From Rhyacophila brunnea (lineage: Eukaryota > Arthropoda > Insecta > Trichoptera > Rhyacophilidae): 64,000 nt of DNA. The notes under the pieces were generated by a model. The model saw nothing but the letters and a program-made list of their open reading frames with translations, was not told the DNA's origin and did not search any database. This document shows, piece by piece, positions 36,961-51,500 of this stretch. The translations under genes were made by a program, and so were the position numbers. The stretch's first letter is position 1. Every line of letters begins with the position of its first letter. Location of the stretch: positions 2,666,001-2,730,000 of the forward strand of contig JAGYXB010001010.1 of NCBI GenBank assembly GCA_022495005.1. Reading direction: 5' to 3'.

Positions 36961-38207
36961 GGAACGCATACAGAAACGTCAGATTTCAAACCATTCCCAG
37001 TTTACTTACTTCACATGCGCAACCTGTCAAAATTTAGTTGTCAAACCGTCCGTCTTCCAAAACGTTTGCTGGAACATGCTTATATGTACTACGTGATATC
37101 ATAATAAATCGAGTTGCCACTTTTAAACTAATATATTCCACATCGGCATCCGAGGTATCACATTCATAATTGTAGAATGTAAATCCTCTTTTGATATACA
37201 AACATGAAATGATCAGAATTTTATGTCATAATTTTCAAAATGCTTTAGTGTTTTTATTAAACTGTTGTCCATAGAGAAGACCATACAATTTTGTAGTATG
37301 GTATGATTCCATAAAAGAGTAGAATAAAAATACCTTATTCAGTATTTTTCACGAATCATCTAAGGTGACAACTTCCAAGAGAAGAGTTTCAAGTCATCAG
37401 CAATTAACATAAACGTATTTTTTGAATAACATAATTACAGCTTCCGTGTCTCCGTTAAACGTCCATTAGATTCAATTAGCATGTTATTTAAATGTGGTAA
37501 TTAAAAATTAATTCAAATGTACGTAGTGATTGTGGAAAGTTAATTTCTTCATATTTGTTGATGTATGTGGGTATAGTTATTTTCTGAATAACACTATAAA
37601 ATAATAAATTTATTTGTCTTTTATATAATCTAATCGAGTAGGTACATATTATTACCATCTACCTCCTACTTCGACTGTTTTTACATAGCTTCTATTTCTT
37701 GATTGATTCTAATTTCTAAGGTTACATTACGTAATTCCTAAGGTTACATTACGTTAAAGCACCCTATTCCTATTGTTATTACTCATAAATCTCTTGGATA
37801 ACACACTGATCACTTGATAATCAGACTACTATGAGAGTATAACATTAATTGTTCTCTTTCGCGACCCGATTAAGATAAACGATTCCTCCGTTTATTTTAA
37901 TTTAGAATTTGCATTTATACGTGTATGTTTAATACGTTTTCTGTCTGTCTAACTTTCTCTTCCACATTTTTATATACTTTCTCTCATGTGTTACAGGCAA
38001 TTAAAAACAAACACGTCATCTGGTAATTATGCATAGATTTGGTGTGATTACCCTGTACTCAAAATTTGAGAATGTAGGAAGACATGAAAACGATTTGAAA
38101 AATGTTGATACCACATGGCGTCTGCACGCTACTCATTCATAGACCTTCTGGAAAAGTTCCCAAAAAATATGAGAGCACTGGCAATAGAAGTTGTATTCCT
38201 AATGTAA

Positions 38208-38394
38208 GGCTCGTTTCAGACGGGACACTGATGTCGCGCTCGATATAATATAGCAGGCCTTTGTATTTGAATAAAGGGGTTTTTGTATTTGAATCAACGC
38301 ATAATTTCGCGCTATAAATTAAAACATAAAACTGGCTGCGGTTATAAAAACAAGTGTATCGGTGGCGACACCGGTGTCCCGTCTGAAACGGGCC
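38208..38394. mobile_element. Harbinger-like MITE with TAA target duplication
   Basis: GGCTCGTTTCAGACGGGACA is mirrored by TGTCCCGTCTGAAACGGGCC. TAA is found on both sides, the three-base duplication typical of PIF/Harbinger. Confidence 0.75.
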
Positions 38395-38399
38395 TAACG

Positions 38400-39240
38400 G
38401 TAATGGTAAAGTGTGAGTATAGATATAAATAGGATAAAAAATAAGACAATGGAGTATTTTTACAAGTCGTATAATTATTATCATAAATGCAATATTAGTT
38501 TGGTTTTTTTTTTTAATATTGTTTTACATTTTATAAAAAGATTACTCAATACGTTTATTAGGCAATAGCAAAGTTTATATCAGGGGCAAATTTACTACTG
38601 GAAGGGCTTGGGCAAATACGCATTAAAGGGCCCATTAAAAACATCTTAATAAATTGTAGTTTTCAAATAATAATACTTTTTTGTATGCAAAATCACTTAT
38701 AAAATAAGTAAATTTTATTATAAAGTTTATTCTATTTAATACTTCAGGCTTTTATTTAAAAGGCTTTTTATTTAAAATTTCAGGCTTTTTTTAAATTTTT
38801 ATTTTGTGATAATATACGCAATGAATGATTTTTCGTTTTGGTTATTAACAATTATATTAATAATTATCTACCGATAACAGTTTTTGAATCGAATTGAATG
38901 TTTTGATTTATACTTACAATAATTGGGCGCGCATCTTTAAGAAATTAGAAACTGGCGCATTTTATAATTCCTATACCGTAATGTTTTGTAAATTATTTAA
39001 ATTTATTTTTCAGAATCTGTGGCTCCTATTAGTTTAGGCGCCCTGGGTTATAGCCCTATTAAGCCTTATAATAAAATATCCGCCCCCGATTTATATATTT
39101 AATTAATATTAAAAATTACAAAGACGAAACATATTTCATAGAATACACATAGTAAATTGATTTGTATAAAATATATATTTAAACTAGGTATATATTATAA
39201 TATAATATATATTTAATTACAAAAATAGTAAGTATTAAAC
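38400..39240. other. Downstream of gene B, nothing recognised
   Basis: AT-rich intergenic DNA with no coding or repeat signal that I can define. Similar stretches occur after gene C (55330-55560, for example GGCCCTACTAG...GGTACCCTGG versus GGCTCCTATTAG..GGCGCCCTGG), so it belongs to the duplicated flank. Confidence 0.45.
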
Positions 39241-39246
39241 ATTGGA

Positions 39247-39252
39247 TTTATT
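39247..39252 (-). terminator. Probable polyadenylation signal of gene B
   Basis: AATAAATCCAATG on the minus strand, about 145 bases after the stop. The same string is at the equivalent place after gene C. Confidence 0.55.
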
Positions 39253-39394
39253 AAAAATATACCATATCAGCTTATTATTATTAGGTATTTACGCTTAGAC
39301 TAATTAGGGGACCTTTGTATTAAACCATATTTTACATAATTATATTATAAATGTTATAGTTACAAGATATTTAATTGTATATAAGCAGTTTTAA

Positions 39395-39573
39395 TCAATT
39401 CAACCAAACAAAAGTCGTCTGTGATTTTTTTTGGCATGCAAACATTGCAGGAACATCGCAGCCACCGTTTTGTATTGTACCTCCTCTAACCATTGCACCA
39501 CACCTTTGACCGGTGAAAGGTTTCGGATAAAATTGACTCCACTCAACATAACCAGCTTCCTTCAAAGAGCCTC
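39395..39573 (-). CDS. Gene B exon 7, second half of CTLD3
   Basis: Acceptor TTCAACAG; encodes SLKEAGYVEWSQFYPK, GQRCGAMVRGG, GGCDVPAMFACQKK, ending TTFVWLN before TGA. Its tail differs from that of gene C (QMIFY) only after the last conserved block. Confidence 0.9.
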
Positions 39574-42500
39574 CTGTTGAAAATTAAATAAAGAACAAGT
39601 TTGTAAGATTAGATGATTCATTCATATTTTTTATTAATTACTGGTCGTAGTGTAATGTAACCTTAGTAGTCGGAAATATTCTCTTTAAAGCACACCAAAC
39701 CATCACCAGTCAATAGGCATATATATTAAAATATAACATATTTTGATACTGTCACATTGTGGATACCTATACCTAAATTTAAAGTAGGTAAATGCTGACC
39801 AAGAGAAGAAGATGCAAGATTGGTTGTGTCTTTCATACCTACCCCCACCCTGTGGCAGGACGAGATCCCACTTTTTTACTTTGGCGGCACTGGGGATGGA
39901 CATCTATTCTTTCACTTTACTTTTGATGATGGCCGGTACGGACGCCAGACACATAAATTCTCAGTATTGCGTTAGCTTCATTTGAACTTTCATTACCATT
40001 TGTAAAATCAGTGTCTTCAAATGAACCAGCAGATGAGTACCCCTATTTTTGTATTATAATGTTCTTGTAAAAATATATATGTTCGCATAGCAAATATCAC
40101 GAGTCTCTTGAATTTCATGTCTCTATCTTCTTACGTATTTAAATAAATTCAATGTTTCCTAGATTATAATAAACAATTATTGTTAATTCTAAATAATTAC
40201 AGTGTTTTCTACAATATACCATCATGTACACATCTAGAAAGCACTTGGCGCCCCATTAATCAATTTTATCATACACTTACAAGTTTTACTTAATTACATC
40301 TTTTACTTACTACTTAAATTCCTTTTTTTATTATATTCTATAGATACAAGTCCACTGATAGTCACATCCAATTGTCAGCGCGATCCCATACCCTGAACTA
40401 TTTAATCATCATATTTTATTCTTTACTTTCAACTTCTCTAATTTCATTTATTCACATTCTATCTGTCCTCAAATTTCCCACTATTACAATACATAACGAC
40501 ATGAAGTTGTGAATTCAGGGCTTATCGGGGTAAGGTAACAATTCATCATACACTAAGGATACTGAGACCAGGGATGAATTAAATTTGTCTCTCGGCCGTT
40601 TAGTCCAGTAATGGCAAACCCGTGACTAATAGCTAAACAACTTAATCACGACCTTGCGCAGAAGCACACCTCCTATCATGCGCATGACAAGGTGGGGTTA
40701 AATTAGTACATCCGTAATCCCGGTCGTGCTAACGTCGTACGATTTAGTACGAGAATATTTACAGTTTTACAATGAATACCCCATATCTATCGTGGCATTA
40801 CATAAAACCTTAAAAAGGATAAGCGCAAATTTTTTTTAATGTGACCGAATATTTAAAAGTGACGAAATACATTACAATTTGAAATTGAAATAAGAAATAT
40901 TATCAAGTCGATAAACGAAGCAACTGCCATACCTATTAGCACAATTCAGAGTATTTTCTATATACTTATAGCAAGATGATTTCAAGATAACCGATAAGAA
41001 AGTAAAATGTTGTTAAATATAAATACAATAAAATTAGAATAAAGGTATTTAAAATGTTTAAAAACATAAACAAGATGACCATCATGTTGTTAAACTTTCA
41101 CTGTCATTTTTATTTAGCTATTCTGTAAAATGTAAAATATATCTTTAGAATATAGTAATATTTCAACATCCGTAGACATTAAATAATTTAAAGTATCATA
41201 TCTAGTTGTTGCCGCGTGTTCTTCCTCCTTCTTTATTTGATGTGTCGGAATTGCTTGCCTCTGGAAAAAACCCAAAACGTCGAGGAAAGCAGGAGGAATT
41301 AATTACACACGGTGACAACACTCAAAAATCTAATATGATAACAAAGAACCGTGAAAATTTCATGTTCAATAATAATTTGTATTAAATTTTAAAAACTCTT
41401 TACTTATGCCATATATATAAAAAATATTAGGTACTGTTCGGTTATCAGGAATACAGCGGAAAACACATTTTGAAAATAGTCGATAAACTAGATTATTTGT
41501 TAGGTTAACCTAACCAAACTAAACCTAACCTAACCCAACGTAACCTAACCTAAACTAACCCAAACTAACAAATAATCCAGTATATCGAGTATTTTCAAAA
41601 TGTGTTCTCCGCTGTATTCCTGATAACTGAACAGTACCAAATATTCTATGCTTACGGAACCACAGCACACTTCATTTAATTTTAGTGTTATTTAAAAATA
41701 AATAAATTACTAATTTCACGTATAAGAAAATCAATTGGGATCTAATATTAATAATTCTTGAGAAAAAAATGAACAATATGCACAGGTACTTTTTCTCAGA
41801 CATAGGATCTAACCAGCAATCGCTGGCTGCATAGCCCTTCGGTCAGACTAGGGGGAGGAGAGATTATAAGAGATTAGTCGTGGCAGTTGAGTAAACGGTA
41901 ACTAGTAAAGAGGAAGAACATCCGCTACAACACCAGACCAATCAAATAAAAAATATGACTGGATCATCAGTAGTGCCTGAAATCAGTGTTACCAACTGTT
42001 TTTTACAAAAATATCTCAGATAGGGTAAACTAAAATAAGTTTGATTTTCACAAAAAAATGGCTTAAAACTAAATATGCATAATTATTAACATGACTTTTA
42101 CGAAACAAAGATTGAAGATAAATTTATTATTTCACAGCCAATAAAATATTAAAACTATTTATTTAATATAGAAAATCTTCTGTAACATTTATTTTATTGC
42201 TTAGATATGTACCTACATCAGTGGGTCTATTCACTCTATTCTATACTTATCGACCACTCAAGTGATACAGTGATAAATATTATCAAACTTAGGGTAGGTT
42301 TATATCAAAGTATCGCAATAAGTGCTATATTTTAACAGCACCTATCTTGGCTGTGATAAAATTTAGAGCAAGATAGACAGTTTTGACTGTTTAGACGACT
42401 AACTTATTGTTACAATTATAATACCTCAATTCAAAAATATGTAATAAATACTGTCACTTTAATGGTCGATAGTCGCCTGTGTATAGAATAGACCCGCAGG

Positions 42501-45500
42501 CAGACATTTCAATTTTCAAGAAAATCTGGTCTGAGTTCTAGCTTTTTTAAAACAATTAATTTTTAAGCTTTTTTTAATATCACAAACGCTTGATTTAAGG
42601 CCAATTTTCAGGTATTTTTTTAAACTAAATGAATAGTCAAAAATGCTAGATCTGGCATAAAAAACGCTAAGTTGGCAATGCTGCCAGCAATTCGCTCAGC
42701 TGTCCAAGCTTGAACAACAGGATATAATTAAGTACGTATATTGTGTGTGGTTTGCAGACTACGATTACAAAGTTCTATAATTTCATTATATTGTTAATAT
42801 ATAGCATTGTGCGCTACCATATTATGATCGCTGTTATATATTATTATAAGGCAAAAGAAAACATTAATTTAATATAAGTACACTAACCGGCGACTGTCCT
42901 GTATATCCCTTCGATAAATAAGTCATGAAAACCCACGTGTAAAATAGATTGATCGTAATGAATACCAAAAGGTGTTTCCAACGCTTTCATTTTTTCATTT
43001 AAAAGGTCAGCTTCACTTTTGTAATTGATTATAAATAATGTAGCATTTTCTATTTTGCATAATTCCAGAGCACCATGCCAAGTCTTGGGAATATTATGAT
43101 ATTTTACGCATTTATTATTTCCATGACTTTCTGATATCCTGAAATCAATTGACATTAAAAACAACAGCCGTATGGTCGCAGTTTAACATGTATGTAGTAA
43201 ATTATTGAAAAATATCATTTATATTGAATATATATTCAAATATTGGTCATTTTAACACTTAATTAACAGGGCTTTGACGCGTTATTTTTTTTACGTATTA
43301 GTTTTCGTTACGGTTCAAGTAAAAATATATAATATATGGGTTCGGTTCCGGTTTTCATTCGGTTCAGCTTGCGTGATTTATTTTAAATATATTTTATTTG
43401 TTTTGAAAATTTATTTTCTACCTCAATTTAGATTATAATATGGTAAGTACCTGTATGATATATAATTTTTAAAATTATATACTTAATATTACAAATTATA
43501 AGAATAATCACGATAACTACTTGGAGTTTTTTTCCGGTTTTCGGTTTTGTGCCGGTTTAAAGCCCTGTTAATTAATAGCGTAATATTGATCCATGTTCTT
43601 TTTATTCTAAATTATTTTAAGTATTATATAGGTTAGGCAGAAACACATAAAATAAATATCATATTTGGCATAGATAATCCTGAATAATAAGAATATTGCT
43701 TACCGATATCCAATGTATCACATTCATATTTGTAAAACGAACTTTTTTTTTGACAAACAAACATGAAATTATAATAACAGTGACTACTTTCATAATGCCC
43801 TTCGGCATCTATTGTTAAACAGTGTCCTTCATTTGCATTGCCTGTGTTGTTGTTCAATGGATTACCTGTAAAACACCAAAGATCAATAACAGAAATATTT
43901 ATTACATATCCACATCATATCCACTTGAAATAATACTTAAAAAATATAATATAATAACAATACTGTAAATTATTTTTAATTATATTATACATTTACCGTG
44001 AATAGTTTCGTAGTCACCGTTCACTAAAAGGTCACTAGCCCCGACCCAAAACTTCTCTCCGGGTATCAACATGGAAGTCAATACTGATACATCATCTCCT
44101 TGATTAATGGCAAGCATTTCAGCGTTTTCTTCTTCACATATACTCATTGCAACATTCCAAGTTTTTGCATCATGTTTTTTCAAGAAGTAATCATTTTTCT
44201 TTAGATATGTGTAATCTTTTCTAAAGAATGGAATGCTCTTGTTAAATGATAAGTCTAGAATTAAAATAACAATGTTATTCTTTGACAATTAAATTAGTAG
44301 TATCGAATCCACACAGAATACAAACAGATATTTTTCAAATCGATGTAACTTTTATTCTGATATTTTAAAACATAATATTAGCTTTTTAAATAGGTATTAA
44401 TAAATAATTCTACGAGTGTAAATAACTTTTATGTGTGAGATAATATGGAATATTAAATTTATATTATGTTAGTACTAATTTATGGCTGGCTACTTTCTGT
44501 AATGATATTGATTCTGAAGAAAGCGACTATATAATGCTTTTTTTTTAAATAAAATCTACATAATAAGTTTTGTGACCCCACCGAGCATCGAACCAAAATC
44601 CTCCCAGCGAAAGCAAAGTACCTTAGGTACTGTACTACGAGGGCCGTTCGTATAATCAATAATATTATTCATAGCTCACTTATATACAATAGGTATGTAG
44701 TTACATTAACTTACAGTATTTTGCAAGAAACAACCATACTGCCTGACTGTTTTCTGCATATTTGGAATTGGGCTGTCAATGTTAATAATTTATATTACAT
44801 ACCCAAGCGGCGTAATTTCTTTCAACGGAATGCGTTAAAACTGAAGACTGTACAAATAGTGTGACTGTTTTCTATACATCAAAACTGGTACTTTCTGCGA
44901 ATAGTGACATTTTCTTTACGAATTAATTAAATATTTATTAGACGTCCGTGACTTTAAGTAGAATACACCGCGCGATACAGCTGCGGCTGGTGTTGCTTGT
45001 TATAAAATACAAATTCATTTATTAGGTATTAATAATGTAATAATATGTACGCGGAGATCTCAAATATTATATTTTATTTATTTTTACGAGGGTAAAACAA
45101 AGTTATAGTTATTTATTTAAACATAATATTTTATACAATATAATATAAATGTAAAAATTTTAGAGAGCATTATAAATATTAAGTTATTGTGAAAATATAG
45201 ACTCAGTATTCAAATTTTATTTATTGTATGTAGTGAATATTACAAATAATTTTTTTAAGACGTTCACAACATAAATTAATATACCTAATTGTGAATGACA
45301 ATGTCGGTAAATCTAATTAAAATTTACGTATATATTTTAATAATATCATAGTAATTAATTATTACACTGATGATTGATGTAAATATAATTTTGTAGCATG
45401 TTTTAATTTATTGTATATATAATCAATATATAAATAATATTACCGTATTCTAAAAATATGACCAAATAGATAAATATTGACTCATATTATGTCCATTAAA

Positions 45501-48500
45501 GGGAATAATTTATTCAAAAGAAAAGATTATAGATAATATTGTATTATTATATTTATTTATTATATATTATATTTACACGAATGTGTATAATATTGTTTCG
45601 GTGAATCGATAAAATACACAATCCACTAGTAAAATCATGATTTATTTTACCAACGTCATTGGTGTGTATTTTCTGTCAATTTGTTTCTAATAAAAACAAT
45701 TATAATCATAATAAATTCAAAGTAAAATTATTTGTATATCAATATCGTTCAAGTATACCCTACTTAAAACTAATTTAAACACTACCCCTGTGTATTATCT
45801 CCGCGAACCTAACCTCCATAGTTTTTGACACTTGCTCTGCCACAGACAATAACTATACGTATATGGGCACGTCTGTTGACAGTTCGACAGATTTAAATGG
45901 GGTAGTTTGAACTGATCTGTGGTGTGCCCACTAACGTACAGTTATTGTCTGTGCCATGTTCAACCTGCTACTCAAACTGTACGTATCACCTAAAAAGTGA
46001 AAACCATTCGGTCAAACTTATATCTTACTTAAACTTACCTATCTAATACGTTTGTAATAAAACTCTCATTAATTAATTTAAATATTAATTGATTATAAAT
46101 CATGTACATATTGAATATTAAATTAATCATAACTATTTACTTACCAACGACAGCTAGTGAATCGATGTCCTTTTTACAAATAAATGCACGTAATCCTTGA
46201 CAATCCTTATATATGTTTAATTTATCCACACACAATCTTTCGGTAGAAGTATATTGCTGATAATTATCAATACCATACATGTCATTCTCACCAATACTCC
46301 TGTACTTTTGAAGAAGATCACCTTCAAAATAAATTATAAAATGTTATTTTGTTATATATACCGACACCCTCCTTCTTCGGTACTTCTGGAGGATTGAATC
46401 GCCCAAGATAGGTATCACATAAATACATATAATTAAACATTACTATTCGATTCAATAGTCCGTATAGATATTTATATTACAAAAATAGAGAAATAACATG
46501 ACAGAATAATATGTATAATTAATAGATAACTGAATATACGAGGGTGGGTCAATAAGTCCTTAGAAAAGCCGACAGGTGGCGCGACTAGTACTGTAAGCGG
46601 TTTGTTTTCATGCAGCGGCACTACCGATTCAGTATGCTGCGAAGTTTCAATCAGATTGGTCGGGTTGTTGTGTGTTTCTCGTACATTTAAAAAAAAAATT
46701 TGCTTGTGGAAAATGGAAAAATGGAAAATGGAGAAAATTGAGTTTAGAGCTGTTATTAAACATTTTAATATAAAAGGGTTAACAGCAAAGGAAATAAAAA
46801 ATGAGTTGGATTTAGTTCACGGCATATCTGCTCCTTCACTTGCAACTATTTATAACTGGTTAAATGAATTTAAACGTGGTCGTACATCAACAAAGGATGA
46901 ACCACGCTCAGGACGTCCTGTAGAGGTGACTACACCAGAAATGATCAATAAAATCCACGATATGGTATTAAGTGACCGAAAGAGTGTTAGTGAGGTTCAG
47001 GGTCAAAAATAGCGTCATTTATATTCAATGAAATGAAAAAAAAAAATTCTGCAAGATGGGTGTGTATTTCTCACGAGTCGAAATAAACGCAATGGGTGGT
47101 GCTCTAAAAGCCCTGTGTCGCTCATGCAACGCAATGGATTGATTTTTTCGTCGCTTTGTATGTAGAGAAACAATGATACACCACTACCCCCCGACGAAAA
47201 GAACAGTCAAAGCATGTTTGCAAAGGCGAAAATGTCCAAAGAACGAAAACCGTAAAATCAGCTGGTAAGGTTATGGCTACTTATTTTGGGATGCGTGGAA
47301 TTTTTTCGTTGACTATTTTAAAAAGGAAAATAATAACAGGGGATTATTATGCATCTTTATTGGACCAGCTAAAAACAAAAGAAAAAAACGGCCTCATTTA
47401 AACAGGAAAAAATCCTTTTTCATCAGGACAATGCCCGTGTTCACACATGTTTACGATCAATGGCTAAAATTGAAGAATTGAAGTTCGAATTGGTCGACCA
47501 CCCACCGTATTCGCCAGATTTAGCCCCCAGTGACTTTTCCTTTTCCCAAACTTAAAAAAATGGCTAAGTGGACAACGTTTTTTTTCAAATGAAGAAGTCA
47601 TCGATCGGACAAATGCTTATTTTGAGGACCTTCCGAAAACTTATTTTTCTGACGGTTTAAAAAAAATTGAGAAACGTCTAACCATGTGTATTGAGCTCCA
47701 AGGAGATTATGTTGAGAAATAAAAAAAAAATACAAAAATAAAAACTGTTTTAATGCTTTTTTCTAAGGAATTATTGACCCACCCTCGTAACATACATTGA
47801 GGAATATTTTTTTAATTGAAACACGCATAGGTTCACCGTATTTTGATACCGTAAAGACTCAAATAACTAAATTTAAGCAATTCAGTACCAATAATAATAT
47901 ATAATAAGACCATGGCCTCATTATTCTGAAGAGGACTCCCAGGCTTATGATCTTTGGCGAGTCCCTCATCCTATTGCTAAGGTTAAGGGCAGCGTAATGC
48001 TCTACAACAGTGTCAAACGGTACGATAACTCAATGATGCGAAGAAAATCGATCCAGATTATTATTTAACTCAGTAGATTAAGTAACTATTACATAGCGTG
48101 TTTTATTTTAATTAAAACAGACCATAAGTGCCTAGTCAATTATAGATACCAAATAATCAAAAATTGGAGAAAAAAATATTATTTACGCGTCGAGCAACCA
48201 CACGTATGTGAGATAAAAATAAATAGTGAGATTGTACTTTTCATGTAAAAAATCTGTAAGAGACGTGCATTTTAATTTTAATAAATAAAACAATAGTTGA
48301 TATTTTATTTAGTCGCTTTTTGCCTTCTGTTCATCCCATATAGCTGGCCGATCTGCCGTGCCGGGTCTACAGGGTACAATCCCGTCAGCCCATTTTGTAG
48401 GGGGCAAGAAGACCATATTCGGAAATTTGTACGTAAACAGTTCACCGCAGGACACTTATTCGTGCGCCGCAGTACGTGAAACATGAGTTCGTGTAACATT

Positions 48501-51500
48501 AAATCAAATGACGAGTTCTTCGTTGAACATTTCACCGTGGAGTATATTTGTACGTATGCTACAACATGTGATAAATGTTATGAGATGTCTTTACTAGGTT
48601 AGGTTAGGGTTAATCTAATTGGAACAGTACTATTTGAAAACTATCGCCGCATTATGTAAGATACGTACAAATGTATTCCACGGTGAAATGTTCAACGAAA
48701 ATCTCGTCATTTTATAAAATCTTATACGAACTCATGTTTCACGTACTGCGGCGCACGAATAAGTTTCCACGATGAACTGCATACGTACAACTTACATGTA
48801 ACCGTTCGGAGGTAGCTTTCAGAGATTGAAAGATTTTTTTCTGCACTTTATCATATTCGATCTAAAGAGTGAAAACTTTAATAATTCTACATCAAAAATA
48901 GACTACATGACGGATAAATAGTGAAATGTATGTTTTGGTAATTTATTCATCTAAGCGAAATCAGTTGTAATGCTTATTTAATAATGTAAAATGAGTATTA
49001 TTTATTGTATGAGTATTGTTTCTTAATTACTACAATGTAGGCGAGTATATAATTTTTTCCACGACTCCAGCAGACAGTTATTTTAATTAAGTATAATTTT
49101 ATTGAACATCCATAATTTGAAAAAAACTTTATACATATTTTACCTATTAGAAAAAATCTTTTTAAAAAAATACAACGTCGGTGAGAATCGAACCTGCATC
49201 CAGCGCATTTGTGATAACGTGCTGTAGTACCATTAAGTCACCTACGTCTTACCAAATTACGACGAAATTAACTAGTAATTGACTTTCTTTCTTTCGTTCT
49301 GGTAATTGACTTTTTGTGATTTTAATCAAGGTACCAATAAAAGGTATTGAATTTGATCCAAATTCTTGTCATAACGCACGATCGTTTGCTAATAATTTAA
49401 TAAACTATTTTTTTATTTAACGAATATTTCACAAAATTTGAGAATGTATCATTTTTTATTGGACACACAATATACAGTAGGCGCTCGGTCATCCGGCGTT
49501 ACCAATCCGGCACCACCAATAGTCCGGCATATTGAAACTCAACTCTCCTGCTCTATAATCCGGCCGGTTTCACATTAAACTGCCGGATTACAGAGCAGAG
49601 CTCGGCAGTTTGATGCCCGACGTTGACAGATAATTATTTCCTATAGAAATCCGACAATCCGGCATTTCCAACAATCCTGTATAGGTGAAAAAATATGGGT
49701 GCCGAATTACCGAGCGCCCACAGTAATTTTAAGACATATAAAATATTCTATAGGTACATATTAGATATATATTTTTTTGTTGAATATACATAATTTTATT
49801 AAGATATGCCCATTTGGAAAAAAAATCAAAAAAATTTCTGCTGTCTTTTTAAATTATGAAATTATGTATGCTAAATTGAGAATTAACAAGAATTTAAATT
49901 CTCAAGTCTTGTGAATTATTTGTTGAAAAAAAATAACACATAATTTTATGATATTTTCTATCGGTTTCAAATAACGATTATAAAACACTATTACCATAAT
50001 TAGTGTATATTTGTCCTCCCTTCATTTCAACTCCAATCCAGACAATGTTACGTTTGGAAATCTTCATGATTATCGATTTCTCTTCCAGTGTTTTCCAGTA
50101 TGCCAGACTGGCATTCTCTTCCGAACATATTAAGTCAGCATTTTGATAATCCGTTTCTTCTGTGTGTAATTTATAAAACTGCTTCATATCTTCATAAAAC
50201 GTATAATCTGTACGAAACATCGGTATATATTTGCCTGAAAATGATTTCAATTACTTAAATGATACACAGAGGCAGGGCCGTCCATATTACATGAGTCGAC
50301 GGTAGACGGAAAAAAATCTTTAATTAAAGTAACCCATTATGGCGTATTAATACTATCGATTGCGTTTAGTTGTGTATACATCAGGGGGGGGCAAACTTTT
50401 TGGATGGAGGGCCAAATTCAAGAATTCAAAATGAGCGGCGGGCCGCAAGTAAAATACCATTTTTAGATATACACTATTTATTATCACGAAAAATAAACAT
50501 TACAAAAAAATTAATGAGAAGAATGAAACTGTTGTACATTTTTTCAAATTCAGGTGATAATTTTGTAGTTGATATTCTCAAAACTGCTTGTAAATGGGCA
50601 TCGGAGATATTTGATCGTAAAGAATTTTTATCGAGGTTCATGATCGAAAATGTTTGTTCACATATATAGTTTGATCCAAAAATAACGAACATTTATCTTG
50701 CATAATCTTTAAGTTGGTCGAATTTGTCTGAATTAAGGGCATTGTAAAATTTGGAGATTTCTTCACGACGATGAATTTCTCTTAAATCAGTGTCACACTG
50801 CAGATCAATAATCTCAAGTTGTAGCTCTGTCGGTACACTATCAATATCTATTGAAAATGGACCGCGTACTATTATTGCTAAACTTGTCTCAATTTTTCGG
50901 AAGTCACCGAATCTTTGCGAAAAATCGTCATTCAGAGCTTTAATAATTTTACCATATTCTTCAAATTTATATTCTGGTATATTCAGCAACTTCAAAGTTG
51001 GAAAATGGTCCACTTTGTTATTCGATATTTATCGAAGGAATATCTTGAGTTTTAATTGAAATCCATTCAAACTTTTTACCGTATCATGGGCATATATTTT
51101 TTCCCCTTGCAACGCGTCACGATGTTCAACGTAGAAAATAGTGGTTACATAGTGTGAGACGAGACACAAGAAAGACGTACTGAGATAATACATTTACGAA
51201 ACATCAAATTCTTCAAATTTAAATCTATTGTCAATATTTTTTAAAAATTATAAAAAAGTTATTCGTAATCAGAAGTACAATTAATGATGGCGGGCCGCAA
51301 AAAAATACCCGGCGGGCCACATGCGGCCCGCGGGCCGCAGTTTGCCCACCCCTGGTATACATGAAGGTCTCTAAATCACTTTGAATGGTGGTAAAAGAAA
51401 TCTTTCAGGTAAGCCCTACCTGGTAAGGTATTACTATGTTATATACAACGGTTTATATATAATGTAGGTCAAATTACTCTACACTTTGATAGGATGTATT